Origin: Flavobacterium glycines
Lineage (GTDB): Bacteria; Bacteroidota; Bacteroidia; Flavobacteriales; Flavobacteriaceae
Assembly (NCBI RefSeq): GCF_900100165.1
Contig: NZ_FNEO01000001.1
Coordinates: 1,054,001 to 1,118,000 of the forward strand
Direction: 5' to 3'
DNA length: 64,000 bases
The notes beneath the pieces are model-generated. The model did not search any database and had not been told where the DNA came from. It saw only the letters and a program-made list of their open reading frames with translations. Below are positions 25,643-35,700 of the stretch, piece after piece; position 1 is the first letter of the stretch; the number at the start of each line of letters is the position of its first letter. The translations under genes were made by a program, and so were the position numbers.

Positions 25643-26869
25643 TTATTCTATTAAAATACCATCACGATAACTGGATTTTTGTGTTCCGTCTTTTTTATAA
25701 AGGATTCCGTTATATTCTTTACTGTCTTTCCATTCACCTGTAAATTTTTCTCCATTGGCATAAAACATCGTTCCCTGACCATTTTGCCTGTTTCTCATAA
25801 AGTTTCCTACGAATTTATCTCCGTTAGGCCAGTTATAAGTTCCTTGTCCGGTTCTACTTCCATCTTTCCATTCTCCGGAATATTTTTCACCATTGGTGTA
25901 GTTAATTGTACCCAGACCGTCCTTATTACCATTCTTAAAATTTCCAATATAGGTTTCATTTATGGAAACATCTGTGAGTGTACCTTTGCCCTCAAATTGG
26001 TTGTCTTTCCATTGCCCACTATATTTGGAGCCATTTATATAGTGAACTGTTCCTTGTCCATTTTGTTTCCCTAATTTAAATTCTCCGATATAAATTCTGA
26101 TATTTTGGTATATTCTAATTCCTTTACCAGTAAAATTTTCACTTGCTAATTTAAATTTTGAAGGTTTTTTTGGATTTTTTGCAAATGTCCTATATTGTGA
26201 TTTATTGCTGTTTTCATTATTCCATTGGATTGTAAATTTATCTCCATTTGAGGTAATAAAAGTGCCGATGCTGTCTAATTTAAAATTTTTCCAATTACCA
26301 ATATATTTGATGCCATTTACAAAAGTTATCGTCCCCTGACCATAAAATTTGTCATTTGCAAATTGTCCAAAATAAATATTGCCATTTTCAAAAGTTAATG
26401 AACCTAATCCATGTCTTTTGTTTTCTTTCCATGCTCCTGCATATTTTTCACCACTAAATGAAATGGAAGTTCCTTGTCCATCATATTTGTTGTTTTTCCA
26501 TTCTCCACTATACATCGATCCGTCTTTGTAGGTCGTTGTACCTTTGCCATGTGATAAACCATCTTTCCATTCTCCAACATATTTGGCTTTGTTTTTTACA
26601 TCATAAGATCCGTATCCATCCAGTCGATTGTTTTTCCAATTACCTTCGGCAATATTGCCTTTAAAATTGGCTTTGCCTTTCCCATTTGCTATTTTGGTCA
26701 CTCCATCGTATATAAATTCGCCTTTGTAGTAGCCACAGTTGTTGGGAAAAGGACAAATGTTAATTGAATCATTTTCGGTTGTCTTATATGTTTTTTCTTG
26801 ACTAGTTGTGTTTTGCGCATTACAAATAAAACTAACTAATAAACAAAGGAATAATAAATGGTTACTCAT
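25643..26869 (-). CDS. Secreted MORN-repeat protein
   Basis: 408 residues from the ATG at 26869, chosen because it gives a proper signal peptide (hydrophobic core L-L-F-L-C-L-L-V-S-F, cleavage after C-N-A); the upstream frame adds 15 Asn-rich residues of no value. The mature protein is a run of about 12-13 MORN repeats with the pattern Y-x-G-x-W-K-(D/N)-x-x-x-x-G-x-G-T-x-x-(Y/F)-x-x-G, interrupted near residues 225-255 by a non-repeat stretch. MORN arrays form elongated beta-sheets that bind lipids or proteins. The presence of an export signal puts it in the periplasm or outside. Confidence 0.85.
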   Translation of the reverse strand: MSNHLLFLCLLVSFICNAQNTTSQEKTYKTTENDSINICPFPNNCGYYKGEFIYDGVTKIANGKGKANFKGNIAEGNWKNNRLDGYGSYDVKNKAKYVGEWKDGLSHGKGTTTYKDGSMYSGEWKNNKYDGQGTSISFSGEKYAGAWKENKRHGLGSLTFENGNIYFGQFANDKFYGQGTITFVNGIKYIGNWKNFKLDSIGTFITSNGDKFTIQWNNENSNKSQYRTFAKNPKKPSKFKLASENFTGKGIRIYQNIRIYIGEFKLGKQNGQGTVHYINGSKYSGQWKDNQFEGKGTLTDVSINETYIGNFKNGNKDGLGTINYTNGEKYSGEWKDGSRTGQGTYNWPNGDKFVGNFMRNRQNGQGTMFYANGEKFTGEWKDSKEYNGILYKKDGTQKSSYRDGILIE

Positions 26870-26952
26870 TTGGAATGGATTATTGTTGTTAAAACTGTTT
26901 CCAAATGTATTCATTTTTTAAAATAACTTGTAAGAAAAAGCTTTTTTTAAAA

Positions 26953-26986
26953 CAAAAAACTTCCCACTTTTTAAAGGCAGGAAGTT
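26953..26986 (-). terminator. Terminator after the MscS gene
   Basis: On the minus strand AACTTCC (26986-26980) pairs with GGAAGTT (26964-26958) and is followed by a T run. Confidence 0.75.
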
Positions 26987-27010
26987 GTATATCGATAAGG
27001 AAATAGTTTT

Positions 27011-27844
27011 CTATTTCTTTGGAATAGTTGGATTATCTGTTGTTGGGACAGGGATGTTGAGGTTGTAATCAGCGAATCTTGTATATACTTTTTCATTCAT
27101 GTCAAAGAATACACCCCAGTAATCGGATCCGTTAACCCATACTCTTACGGTAAAATTAACCGAAGTACCAAGGGCTGCCAATCCTATAAAAGGAGCTGGC
27201 TCTTTTAAAATACGGCTATCTTCGGCTATAAAATCATTGATGGCTTTTTTGAAATTTTCTACATCATCACCGTGGGAGATGCCAAAAGTCCAATCGATTC
27301 TTCGGGTAGCTTCGGCTGAAAAATTGGTCAAAGCACCGGTTGAAAGCGGTCCGTTAGGAATAATTACTAATTTTTTATCGGCTGTGTTAAGCAGTGTTGA
27401 AAATATAGTAATTTCTTTTACGGTTCCTGAAAATCCCTGAGCTTCGATAGTATCGCCAATTTTAAAAGGTTTCAGAATCAAAATAATAACACCTCCGGCA
27501 AAATTTTGCAAGGTTCCAGATAAGGCCATACCTACTGCCAAACCAGCAGCTCCCAGAATAGCCACAAAAGAAGTCATTTGGATACCAATCATGCCCATTA
27601 CGGTGATGGCAACTAAAATTTTCAAAGTGATGTTAGTCAAACTTCTTAAAAACGGAATCAGTGAAGGATCAATTTTTGATCTTACCAATGATTTTCCAAC
27701 TCCTTTGGTAACTAATTTAGTAAACCATAAACCAATTACTAAAACGATGATGCCACCGACTAATTTTGGCGCGTACTCAAAACCAAAATCGATTGATTTA
27801 TCTATGTATTTGTTAACTAGTGTAACTTGTTGATCTATTAGCAT
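27011..27844 (-). CDS. Small-conductance mechanosensitive channel (MscS family)
   Basis: 277 residues, typical of minimal MscS. Three membrane segments are visible (about 28-47, 70-88 and 92-125); the pore-lining third helix carries the Gly/Ala pattern G-A-A-G-L-A-V-G-M-A-L-S-G-T-L-Q-N-F-A-G-G. The beta domain has P-F-K-I-G-D-T-I-E (about 126-134) and the C-terminal alpha/beta vestibule follows. It opens under membrane tension to release solutes during hypo-osmotic shock. It lies 28 nt after the MMPL exporter gene on the same strand and is likely co-transcribed with it. Confidence 0.95.
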   Translation of the reverse strand: MLIDQQVTLVNKYIDKSIDFGFEYAPKLVGGIIVLVIGLWFTKLVTKGVGKSLVRSKIDPSLIPFLRSLTNITLKILVAITVMGMIGIQMTSFVAILGAAGLAVGMALSGTLQNFAGGVIILILKPFKIGDTIEAQGFSGTVKEITIFSTLLNTADKKLVIIPNGPLSTGALTNFSAEATRRIDWTFGISHGDDVENFKKAINDFIAEDSRILKEPAPFIGLAALGTSVNFTVRVWVNGSDYWGVFFDMNEKVYTRFADYNLNIPVPTTDNPTIPKK

Positions 27845-27872
27845 TTTAATATTGTTTTATTTTTAGAAACGT

Positions 27873-30296
27873 TTAAAAAATCTTTTCTTTTTTCAAAGCA
27901 TCGATTTCTTCATCACTGTGCTCGATGATGTCAATTTTTGGTTCGATGAATTCCTGTTCGTTTGCCAATGTTTTGTTCAGGGTCAGTACCAAAGCAGGTA
28001 ATAACATCAGGTTAGATAACATTCCAAATAAAAGTGTTAGCGAAATTAATCCTCCCAATGCGATGGTTCCTCCAAAACTGGAAAGCATAAATACAGAAAA
28101 TCCAAAGAACAATACGATAGAAGTATAAAACATACTCAATCCGGCATCGTTAAATGTGGCGTAAACCGATTTGCGGATTTTCCAGTTATTCTTCTTTAAT
28201 TCTTCGCGGTATTGCGCCAGGAATCGAACGGTGTCATCTACCGAAAGTCCAAATGCAATTCCGAAAACCAATATCGTTGACGGTTTTAACGGAATGTCTA
28301 AAAAGCCCATCAATCCTGCGGTTAACAATAATGGCAGTAAATTTGGAATAATAGAAACCAAAATCATTTTGAACGAACGGAACATGAATCCGATTAAAAG
28401 CGCCGTTAAGAAAAAGGCAAAAACCAGTGATGACAGTAGGTTGTCTAGTAAGTAACCTGTTCCTTTTTGGAAAACCAGTGCTTTTCCGGTAATGGTTACA
28501 TTATAGCGGTCCGGAGGGAAAATTTTATCGGCTTCTTTGCGAATTTCAGCTTCAATTTTAGGAATCGCTCCTCCGTTATCATCACGCATAAAAGTGGTAA
28601 TTCGGGCATATTGGCCTGTCGAATCTACATAGCTTTTCATCAGATTTTCTTTGGAATTCTTCGTCGCATTTTTTGCGTAAGACAAAATGAATCCCTGTTC
28701 CTGCGAAGTAGGTAGATCGTAATATTCCGGATTTCCGTTATAATAAGCCTGTTTCGAATATTTGACTAAATTGACAATAGAGATTGGTTTTGATAATTCC
28801 GGAATTTCATCAATAGCCTTTTCTAATTCGTCCATTCGTCTTAGCGTAGAGAGTTTCATTACCCCTTTTTTGCGTTTGGTGTCAATCATGATTTCCAAAG
28901 GCATGACACCGTCAAATTCATTTTCGAAGAAAATAATATCCTTAAAAAATGCTTCTTTTTTAGGCATATCTTCAATCAAACTGCCTGAAATACGCATTTC
29001 GTAAATTCCGATAATACTGATAACCAATAATGAAATAGCAACCACATAAATCGAAAAACGGTTGTGTTTTACATTATGCAGAATCCAATCCATGAAATTT
29101 TTTACCGAGCCGCGATCTAAATGTTCAATATGACGGTCTTTTGGTGCAGGAATATAACTGTGGAAAATTGGAATTACAATAATGCACAACAGGAATAATA
29201 ACAAAATGTTGATGGAAGTTACATTTCCAAATTCTATAAGTAGTGAATTATTCGAGGTAATAAAGGTAAAGAAACCAATAGCTGTGGTAACATTAGTCAT
29301 CAGGGTAGCCATACCAATTTTGGTAGTTACCCTTTGCAGTGCTTTGACTTTATTACGGTGAACCTTATATTCCTGATGGTATTTATTGGTCAGGAAAATA
29401 CAGTTTGGAATTCCAATAACAATAATCAGTGAAGGCACTAAGGCAGTTAAAACGGTGATTTCGTAATTTAATAATCCCAGAACTCCAAACGACCACATTA
29501 CTCCAATAATCACAATGATAATCGAAATTAAAGTCGCTCTGAAACTTCTGAAGAAGAAGAAAAACAATAATGAAGTGACTAATAATGAAGCGCCAATGAA
29601 AAGACTGATTTCGTCAGTAATCGTTTTTGCATTTAAAGTTCGGATGTAAGGCATGCCCGAAACACGCAAATCGATGTTGGTTTCTTTTTCGAATTTTTCA
29701 ATTGCCGGAACTAATTTTTCAAGGATGTAGTCTTTACGGGCTTTGGTATTTACAATCTTTTTGTCCATGTAAATAGCCGAACGAATACTTCCTGATTTTT
29801 TGTTAAATAACAAACCTTCGTAAAAAGGCATGTCATTGAAAAGTTCTTTCCTGATTTTTTCAAGATAAGCTTTATCAGCTGTTTTGTTTTGATCAACAAA
29901 AGGGATTAATTCAAACTTTTGAAGGGAATCGTTTTTTTGAAGTTTTTTTAAGTCATTAATGGAAACGACCAAATCGATAGCTTTGTCTTTTTTGATGCTG
30001 TTCATCAAGGTATTCCAGGCTTTGAAAGCCTTTGGAGTGAAGAAAGTCTTGTCTTTTACCCCAATGATAATCAGGTTTCCTTCTTCACCAAATTTATTTA
30101 AGAACGCATTGTATTCTACATTGGCAATGTTGTCCTCTGGTAACATATTGGCTTCTGTGAATGTAAAATGGATGTTTTTCCATTGCATACTCAGAAAGAC
30201 AGTTATCGCCACAATTATCGATAACATTAAAATTTTATTTCGAAGAACAATGCGAGCAATTAACTCCCAAAATCCCAAACTAAACCACTTAATCAT
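27873..30296 (-). CDS. MMPL/RND superfamily exporter
   Basis: 807 residues with two repeats of one hydrophobic segment, a large periplasmic loop and five further segments (about 12 membrane segments). The first half has the long loop at about 40-220 and helices at about 225-375; the second half mirrors this. The segment F-G-I-A-F-G-L-S-V-D-D-T-V-R-F (about 690-705) is the characteristic second-half motif with membrane-embedded Asp residues for proton coupling. Related exporters move lipids, hopanoids or hydrophobic compounds; no membrane-fusion or outer-membrane partner is next to it, so the substrate is unknown. It is the first gene of an operon with mscS. Confidence 0.9.
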   Translation of the reverse strand: MIKWFSLGFWELIARIVLRNKILMLSIIVAITVFLSMQWKNIHFTFTEANMLPEDNIANVEYNAFLNKFGEEGNLIIIGVKDKTFFTPKAFKAWNTLMNSIKKDKAIDLVVSINDLKKLQKNDSLQKFELIPFVDQNKTADKAYLEKIRKELFNDMPFYEGLLFNKKSGSIRSAIYMDKKIVNTKARKDYILEKLVPAIEKFEKETNIDLRVSGMPYIRTLNAKTITDEISLFIGASLLVTSLLFFFFFRSFRATLISIIIVIIGVMWSFGVLGLLNYEITVLTALVPSLIIVIGIPNCIFLTNKYHQEYKVHRNKVKALQRVTTKIGMATLMTNVTTAIGFFTFITSNNSLLIEFGNVTSINILLLFLLCIIVIPIFHSYIPAPKDRHIEHLDRGSVKNFMDWILHNVKHNRFSIYVVAISLLVISIIGIYEMRISGSLIEDMPKKEAFFKDIIFFENEFDGVMPLEIMIDTKRKKGVMKLSTLRRMDELEKAIDEIPELSKPISIVNLVKYSKQAYYNGNPEYYDLPTSQEQGFILSYAKNATKNSKENLMKSYVDSTGQYARITTFMRDDNGGAIPKIEAEIRKEADKIFPPDRYNVTITGKALVFQKGTGYLLDNLLSSLVFAFFLTALLIGFMFRSFKMILVSIIPNLLPLLLTAGLMGFLDIPLKPSTILVFGIAFGLSVDDTVRFLAQYREELKKNNWKIRKSVYATFNDAGLSMFYTSIVLFFGFSVFMLSSFGGTIALGGLISLTLLFGMLSNLMLLPALVLTLNKTLANEQEFIEPKIDIIEHSDEEIDALKKEKIF

Positions 30297-30423
30297 AATT
30301 GATGTTTAAAGGCTGCAAATGTATTAAAAACCACAGTAAAGGAGGGGTTTATTTGTAAATTTTAAATTAATTTTAGGCTTTTTTAGGTTTTGTTTTTTTA
30401 GTCTGAAAGTTAATTTTAGCGAT

Positions 30424-30454
30424 GTTGATACTATGAAAGAATTTAGCATCTTTG
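30424..30454 (+). promoter_or_regulatory. Candidate promoter of the CPA2 antiporter gene
   Basis: GTTG (30424-30427), 19-nt spacer, CATCTTTG (30447-30454): each element is one base off the Bacteroidota consensus, with ideal spacing. Confidence 0.45.
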
Positions 30455-30484
30455 TGTAAAATTTAAATCAATTGATTTTGAGCT

Positions 30485-32761
30485 ATGGTTTTGAAAAAAT
30501 ATAAGAATACTTTGTTTTATTTAGGGGTAACAGGCGTTTTTTCAGTATTAATTTATTGGATTATTGGACAAGGAAAGTTACTGGAATTAAAAAAAGCCAA
30601 CCTTGTTGCTCATCCAGCCAATAATTCGCTTACTGATTTTGTAAATTCGATGTTACATAATCTTCAGGATCCTTTGGCTATTCTTCTGGCACAGATAGTT
30701 ATGATTATTTTAGTGGCCCGTATTTTTGGCTGGTTTTTTAAAAAAATTGGTCAGCCTACAGTAATTGGAGAAATTATAGCCGGAATTGTTTTGGGACCTT
30801 CTTTGGTAGGGATGTATTTTCCTGATTTTTCAGCAGCCTTATTTCCTGCCGCATCTTTAGGAAATTTAAAATTTTTGAGCCAGATAGGGTTGATTCTTTT
30901 CATGTTTGTCATTGGTATGGAACTGGATGTGAAAGTTTTGAAAAATAAAGCCAGTGAAGCTATAGTTATTAGTCATGCCAGTATTATTATCCCTTTTGCC
31001 ATGGGAATTGGCCTGTCTTATCTTGTGTACAATCAGTTTGCTCCTCAAGGTGTCGAATTTCTTTCTTTCAGTTTGTTTATGGGGATTGCTATGAGTATAA
31101 CGGCTTTTCCTGTTTTAGCACGAATAGTTCAGGAAAGAGGAATTCACAAAACCCGACTGGGAGCCATCGTTATTACCTGCGCCGCCGCCGATGATATTAC
31201 CGCCTGGTGTTTGCTGGCTGTGGTAATTGCCATAGTAAAAGCCGGTGATTTTGTAGGCTCGCTTTATGTTATTTCCTTGGCTTTTTTGTATGTTTTGGCC
31301 ATGCTTTTTATTGTAAAACCTTTTTTGAAACGCATTGGAGATTTGTATGCTGAGAAGGAAAACATTGGAAAACCCGTAATGGCTATCTTCTTTTTATTGC
31401 TTATTATTTCTTCTTATGCCACTGAGGTTATTGGTATTCATGCGCTTTTTGGCGGATTTATGATGGGCGCTATTATGCCGGATATCGCTAAATTCAGAAT
31501 GATTTTTATCGAAAAAGTAGAAGACGTTTCGGTGATATTATTACTGCCGTTGTTTTTTGTTTTCACCGGTTTGAATACACAGGTAGGTTTGATAAATGAT
31601 GCCTATTTATGGAAAGTAACTGCCGGAATAATAGCAGTAGCAGTGGTAGGTAAATTTTTAGGAAGTGCTTTGGCAGCGCGATTTGTGGGTCAAAACTGGC
31701 ATGATAGTTTAACCATTGGTGCTTTGATGAATACCCGTGGTTTGATGGAATTGATTGTGCTGAACATTGGTTTAGAACTTAAAGTATTAACCCCTGAAGT
31801 TTTTACGATGATGGTAATCATGGCATTGGTTACTACCTTTATGACAGGACCTGCTTTGGATTTACTGGATCTTATTTTTAAAGGTAAAAGAGAAAGCGAA
31901 CATGTTGAAATTTTGGATGAAAGTAAATATCGTATTTTGATTTCTTTTGGAAATAATGAAAAAGGAAAAGCTTTACTGCGTTTGGCTAATGGTTTAACCA
32001 AAAAACAAAAAAAGACTTCGGTAATTACCGCGATGCATTTGTCTCAAAGTGACGAACTGCATTCGTTCAATATGGAAGAAATAGAAAGAGAAACATTCGA
32101 ACCTATTTTTGATGAATCGGATCATCTGGGAGTGAAGTTACTTTCGGTTTTTAAGGTTACCAATGATATCGAAACTGAAATTGCCGAAGTGGCTAATAAT
32201 GGCGATTACGATTTGCTTTTGGTAGGAGTAGGGAAGTCTATTTTTGAAGGCAGTTTGTTAGGTAAAGTAATCGGTTTTACCACCCGAATTATTAATCCGG
32301 ATCGATTAATTGATAAGTTCAAAGGAAAAGAAGGTTTGTTTGAGAATTCGCCTTTTGATGAGCGCACAAGACAAATTGTTGCTAAAACTAAAACGCCTCT
32401 GGGGATTTTAATAGACAATGATTTTGAAACCTTAAATCATGTTTTTGTGCCTATTCTAAAATCGGATGATGCTGTTTTGATTGATTATGTCCAAAAAATG
32501 ATTTTTAATAACAATTCAAAGATCAATATTTTAGATATGAATGGCATTTTGAAAAATAATTTTGTGATGCAAAGTGCCGTTTCAGTTTTGTTGCAAAAAT
32601 TTCCTAATAACATCAATATCATTTCAGATAAAGAATTGAATGCTGCTTTTTTCAAGCAACAAGATTTAATATTGATTAGTTTAGAAAGTTGGAAATCCAT
32701 TGCCGATGCTAATGTGAATTGGCCTTTAGGGAATTCCTCAGTATTAATTATTAGAGAATAA
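30485..32761 (+). CDS. CPA2 cation:proton antiporter with cytosolic regulatory tail
   Basis: 758 residues. The membrane part (about 10-460) has about 13 hydrophobic segments with P-T-V-I-G-E-I-I-A-G-I-V-L-G-P (about 90-104) and the ion-binding motif C-A-A-A-D-D-I-T-A-W (about 230-239), matching the paired acids of NapA/KefB-type exchangers. N-T-R-G-L-M-E-L-I-V-L (about 418-428) is another family hallmark. The tail (about 475-758) has alternating strands and helices resembling universal-stress-protein folds, common in bacterial Na+/H+ antiporters of this group. The ATG at 30485 starts the frame; the SMR gene follows after 1 nt. Confidence 0.92.
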   Translation: MVLKKYKNTLFYLGVTGVFSVLIYWIIGQGKLLELKKANLVAHPANNSLTDFVNSMLHNLQDPLAILLAQIVMIILVARIFGWFFKKIGQPTVIGEIIAGIVLGPSLVGMYFPDFSAALFPAASLGNLKFLSQIGLILFMFVIGMELDVKVLKNKASEAIVISHASIIIPFAMGIGLSYLVYNQFAPQGVEFLSFSLFMGIAMSITAFPVLARIVQERGIHKTRLGAIVITCAAADDITAWCLLAVVIAIVKAGDFVGSLYVISLAFLYVLAMLFIVKPFLKRIGDLYAEKENIGKPVMAIFFLLLIISSYATEVIGIHALFGGFMMGAIMPDIAKFRMIFIEKVEDVSVILLLPLFFVFTGLNTQVGLINDAYLWKVTAGIIAVAVVGKFLGSALAARFVGQNWHDSLTIGALMNTRGLMELIVLNIGLELKVLTPEVFTMMVIMALVTTFMTGPALDLLDLIFKGKRESEHVEILDESKYRILISFGNNEKGKALLRLANGLTKKQKKTSVITAMHLSQSDELHSFNMEEIERETFEPIFDESDHLGVKLLSVFKVTNDIETEIAEVANNGDYDLLLVGVGKSIFEGSLLGKVIGFTTRIINPDRLIDKFKGKEGLFENSPFDERTRQIVAKTKTPLGILIDNDFETLNHVFVPILKSDDAVLIDYVQKMIFNNNSKINILDMNGILKNNFVMQSAVSVLLQKFPNNINIISDKELNAAFFKQQDLILISLESWKSIADANVNWPLGNSSVLIIRE

Positions 32762-32762
32762 A

Positions 32763-33092
32763 ATGAGTTGGATTTTTTTGATAATTGGTGGTTTGTTTGA
32801 AGTTGCTTTTGCTTCTTGTTTAGGTAAAGCCAAAGAGACAGCCGGAATGGAATCAGCCTATTGGATGATTGGTTTTTTAGTGAGTTTAACAGCAAGTATG
32901 TTTTTATTGTACAAAGCGACTCAGGAATTGCCTATCGGGACCGCTTATGCTGTTTGGACCGGAATAGGAGCCGTAGGAACTGTTTTAGTTGGGATTTTTG
33001 TATTTAAAGAACCTGCCGGTTTTTGGCGATTGTTTTTTATTGTGACACTGATTGCTTCAATCATAGGATTGAAGTTTGTGTCGAGTCATTAG
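32763..33092 (+). CDS. SMR-family exporter (SugE/Gdx-like)
   Basis: 109 residues with four membrane segments. The essential membrane Glu is in G-G-L-F-E-V-A-F-A (E14). The G-T-A-Y-A-V-W-T-G-I-G-A-V-G (about 60-73) dimer motif is that of the SMR family; the SugE-type beginning W-I-F-L-I-I-G-G favours a guanidinium (Gdx) or quaternary ammonium exporter. No guanidine riboswitch was seen upstream, and the gene is coupled to the antiporter by a 1-nt gap, so regulation probably comes from that gene. It overlaps the convergent DUF5686 gene by 4 nt. Confidence 0.92.
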   Translation: MSWIFLIIGGLFEVAFASCLGKAKETAGMESAYWMIGFLVSLTASMFLLYKATQELPIGTAYAVWTGIGAVGTVLVGIFVFKEPAGFWRLFFIVTLIASIIGLKFVSSH

Positions 33093-35584
33093 AATCCTAA
33101 ATTCAAAACATAGCTCAGCTTAATGGCGATGTTGTCTTCAAATTTAGGTAATTGATTTGGTCCGTAACGGTAAAACGCAGTTAATCCCAAACCGTTAAAA
33201 ATTTGATTTAACTCAATCCCAGATTCAAAAAAACCGCGGTCTAATGTTTTAAAATTGAGCCCTAAGTGTTGTTCCGGATGATTCAGATTTCCCCAGGCCA
33301 TTCTGGAAACTAAAACCAGCGAAGGTTTTACTTTTTTGAATAAAGTAACGCGGTTAAAAGCATGTTTGAATTGAAAAAGAGCATATTTGTTAGAGAAAAA
33401 TTCATTGAAAAACATGGTTTCAAAACTGTTTTTGCCACCAAAAGTAATTCGCTGAATTATGGTTTCTTTCGTAATATTGTTTGGCGAAGTATTGTATAAA
33501 TGAGTCAATGGAATATCGCCCAATGCATAACCCGCCTGAAAAAGTAAGGATGTTTTTTGACCGTTGAGGTATTTTTTTTCATACTCGGTTTTGAAGTCAA
33601 ATTTGCTGAAATCAAAATCGTTATTCCATAGTCTTCCTAAGGATTGCGTGTATTGAAAAGTGAATTTAGGGAAACGTTTTTCTATCTCAATTTGTCCTGT
33701 AGGCGTTTGCATAAAATCACTAAACGGACTCCATTGCAAGGAAACCATGGCGGTAGTCATGGTATAGTTTGTATATAATTTATTGTTGTTGCTGAATGTG
33801 TAATCAAACTTGGGTTGGATTTCACTGTGGTTCAGTTCCCAAATACTTTCAGTTTTTGGAATTTTTTTGGTTTCAAAATAGGATTTCCAGCTTACATAAT
33901 TGTAAAAAGTACTGATGTTAATGGGTCTTGGGTCGTATATTTTAAACGGTTTTTTCTCAATTGTAAAAGAAGTGCTGGCTATTTCCCGTACATCATCGGT
34001 GTATGAAATTCCAAGCCATGAATTGGCCTCGCTGTCTATTTTTGCGGCAGCGCCAATACTGCCTTTAAAGATACCGTCTTTGGTACCGTAAGCATAGTAG
34101 CCTTCCATTCTGAAATATTTAGAAAGGCGTTCATTAGTTATACCGCCTAATCCTAAACGGAAACCTTCGTAATTATTGTAGCTAAATAACTTTCGCAAAT
34201 CCATGTCGAAAAAACCTATGGGCAAATAGCCGTTAATGACTTTTTTTCCCAGTTGAACCCGATGGGCAATTTTTTTTCTGACAGCGATACTGTCAAGTGC
34301 GCTATAGGTTTTTTGATTGCGAATATCAAAGTTGTCTTTTCGATAAGTATCCCAAAAAGATTCTTCTTTATTAAAGGCGTTTTTTTCTATTGCTACGGCA
34401 AATGAAGGATTTTTTAAAGTATTGTTTGTGTTTTTTTCAAAGTCAAAAATGTGACTTTCTGAGCGTAAAAAAATATAATCCGAAGGCTGCTTTTTTCGGC
34501 TGCTGAAATCATTTTCCATATCGCCGTCAAACTGAATGGTTCCTCCTAAAAAATTAATGTCGTCATCATTTTGACCTTTTATAATTCGGAAATTTTTGTG
34601 CGTAGGAAACCAAAGGTTTTCATTGGCCAGGTATTCAAATTCATGAGTTCCGCTAATATCGAGTAACCCCCGGATGCGCATAATGGCTTTGGCAACAGCA
34701 AAATTATTTTGGTCAATGTATAGAATTCCTTCGAGTCCTTTGGCTTTACTTTTCTTTTTGTTTTTAAAGTAAATCATATAAGCATTTCTGCCGTTGACAG
34801 CCACGGTATCCAGTAATTTGTAGTTGTAATCTTTTAGGGCGTCCTGGGCTATAGGACTGTTGTATTTGGTTTCAAAAAGTTCGTATTTAGAATCGTAAAT
34901 AGAAAAAGACTGCAGGTTGAAAGCGATGATTTCGTACAGCGGTTGTTTTAATCCCGCCATTTTGGCTCCCAGAATAGTTTCTTTCAGTTTGTTGTTGCTA
35001 AATTGAAACTGAGATACTTTTTCGGTTTGAAACAAATGACGTTTGTTAACCGTATTTTTGAATTTGTAGTTGGCCGAATCGATTTTAAAATAAATCCCCT
35101 CTTTCGTTTTTTTGACAATAATAGAATCTATTTTTCCTGAAATCGAATCTGGATTAGCGGAAACAATTAATTTATTATAGGTTTTAAAAGCAAAATTGGC
35201 CAGTTTTTTTTCGGGATTATTAGTGTCTTTTAGCGCAATTGTTTTTTTAATTATGGTATTGGCTGCGTTTTGAGTAGCAACAACAACTTCGTTAAGTTTG
35301 GCGGTATTTTGAACTAATTTAATATTGAAAAAACGATTGTTATTCAGGATATCAATTTTTGTTTTATTGTAACCAATGTAAGAAACGTAAAAAAAAGTAA
35401 TTGGTTTGCTTGAGATAATTTCAAATTTTCCGTCAACATCGCTAATGCTGTTAATGCCGTTATTAGTAGTAATTGAGGCAAAAGCCAGGGCTTTGTTTGA
35501 AGCGGATTCTTTTACAATTCCGTTGATGCGAAATTGCGCCTGAAGTGTGAGGGTGAAAAAGAAAAACAAAAAAAGGTGCCTCAT
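33089..35584 (-). CDS. DUF5686 outer-membrane protein with CarboxypepD_reg-like domain
   Basis: 831 residues. Signal peptide (about 1-16, ending L-Q-A-Q), then a carboxypeptidase regulatory-like beta-sandwich (about 18-95; G-I-V-K-E-S...A-L-A-F-A-S-I and I-S-D-V-D-G-K-F), as at the N-terminus of TonB-dependent receptors, followed by a long beta-rich DUF5686 region (about 105-831) with repeated amphipathic strands, ending in an aromatic/hydrophobic C-terminus (L-S-Y-V-L-N-L-G-F) typical of outer-membrane barrels. There is no TonB box or plug domain. Its role is unknown; members are widespread in Bacteroidota. Confidence 0.88.
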   Translation of the reverse strand: MRHLFLFFFFTLTLQAQFRINGIVKESASNKALAFASITTNNGINSISDVDGKFEIISSKPITFFYVSYIGYNKTKIDILNNNRFFNIKLVQNTAKLNEVVVATQNAANTIIKKTIALKDTNNPEKKLANFAFKTYNKLIVSANPDSISGKIDSIIVKKTKEGIYFKIDSANYKFKNTVNKRHLFQTEKVSQFQFSNNKLKETILGAKMAGLKQPLYEIIAFNLQSFSIYDSKYELFETKYNSPIAQDALKDYNYKLLDTVAVNGRNAYMIYFKNKKKSKAKGLEGILYIDQNNFAVAKAIMRIRGLLDISGTHEFEYLANENLWFPTHKNFRIIKGQNDDDINFLGGTIQFDGDMENDFSSRKKQPSDYIFLRSESHIFDFEKNTNNTLKNPSFAVAIEKNAFNKEESFWDTYRKDNFDIRNQKTYSALDSIAVRKKIAHRVQLGKKVINGYLPIGFFDMDLRKLFSYNNYEGFRLGLGGITNERLSKYFRMEGYYAYGTKDGIFKGSIGAAAKIDSEANSWLGISYTDDVREIASTSFTIEKKPFKIYDPRPINISTFYNYVSWKSYFETKKIPKTESIWELNHSEIQPKFDYTFSNNNKLYTNYTMTTAMVSLQWSPFSDFMQTPTGQIEIEKRFPKFTFQYTQSLGRLWNNDFDFSKFDFKTEYEKKYLNGQKTSLLFQAGYALGDIPLTHLYNTSPNNITKETIIQRITFGGKNSFETMFFNEFFSNKYALFQFKHAFNRVTLFKKVKPSLVLVSRMAWGNLNHPEQHLGLNFKTLDRGFFESGIELNQIFNGLGLTAFYRYGPNQLPKFEDNIAIKLSYVLNLGF

Positions 35585-35645
35585 AATACTTGTTTGAGTA
35601 AAAACGAAAGGAAAGCCGTTTTTGGTATGGCAAAAGTAAGAATAA

Positions 35646-35679
35646 AAAAACCGTCGCGATAGCTATCGGGACGGTTTTT
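35646..35679. terminator. Bidirectional terminator built on the CGATAGCTATCG palindrome
   Basis: AAAAACCGTC and GACGGTTTTT flank the palindrome CGATAGCTATCG (35657-35668) with one G/G mismatch each side of the core. It lies between frr (ending 35701) and the DUF5686 start, and belongs to the dispersed palindrome family. Confidence 0.8.
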
Positions 35680-35700
35680 AAAAAGTGTTTGGTCAGAAAG

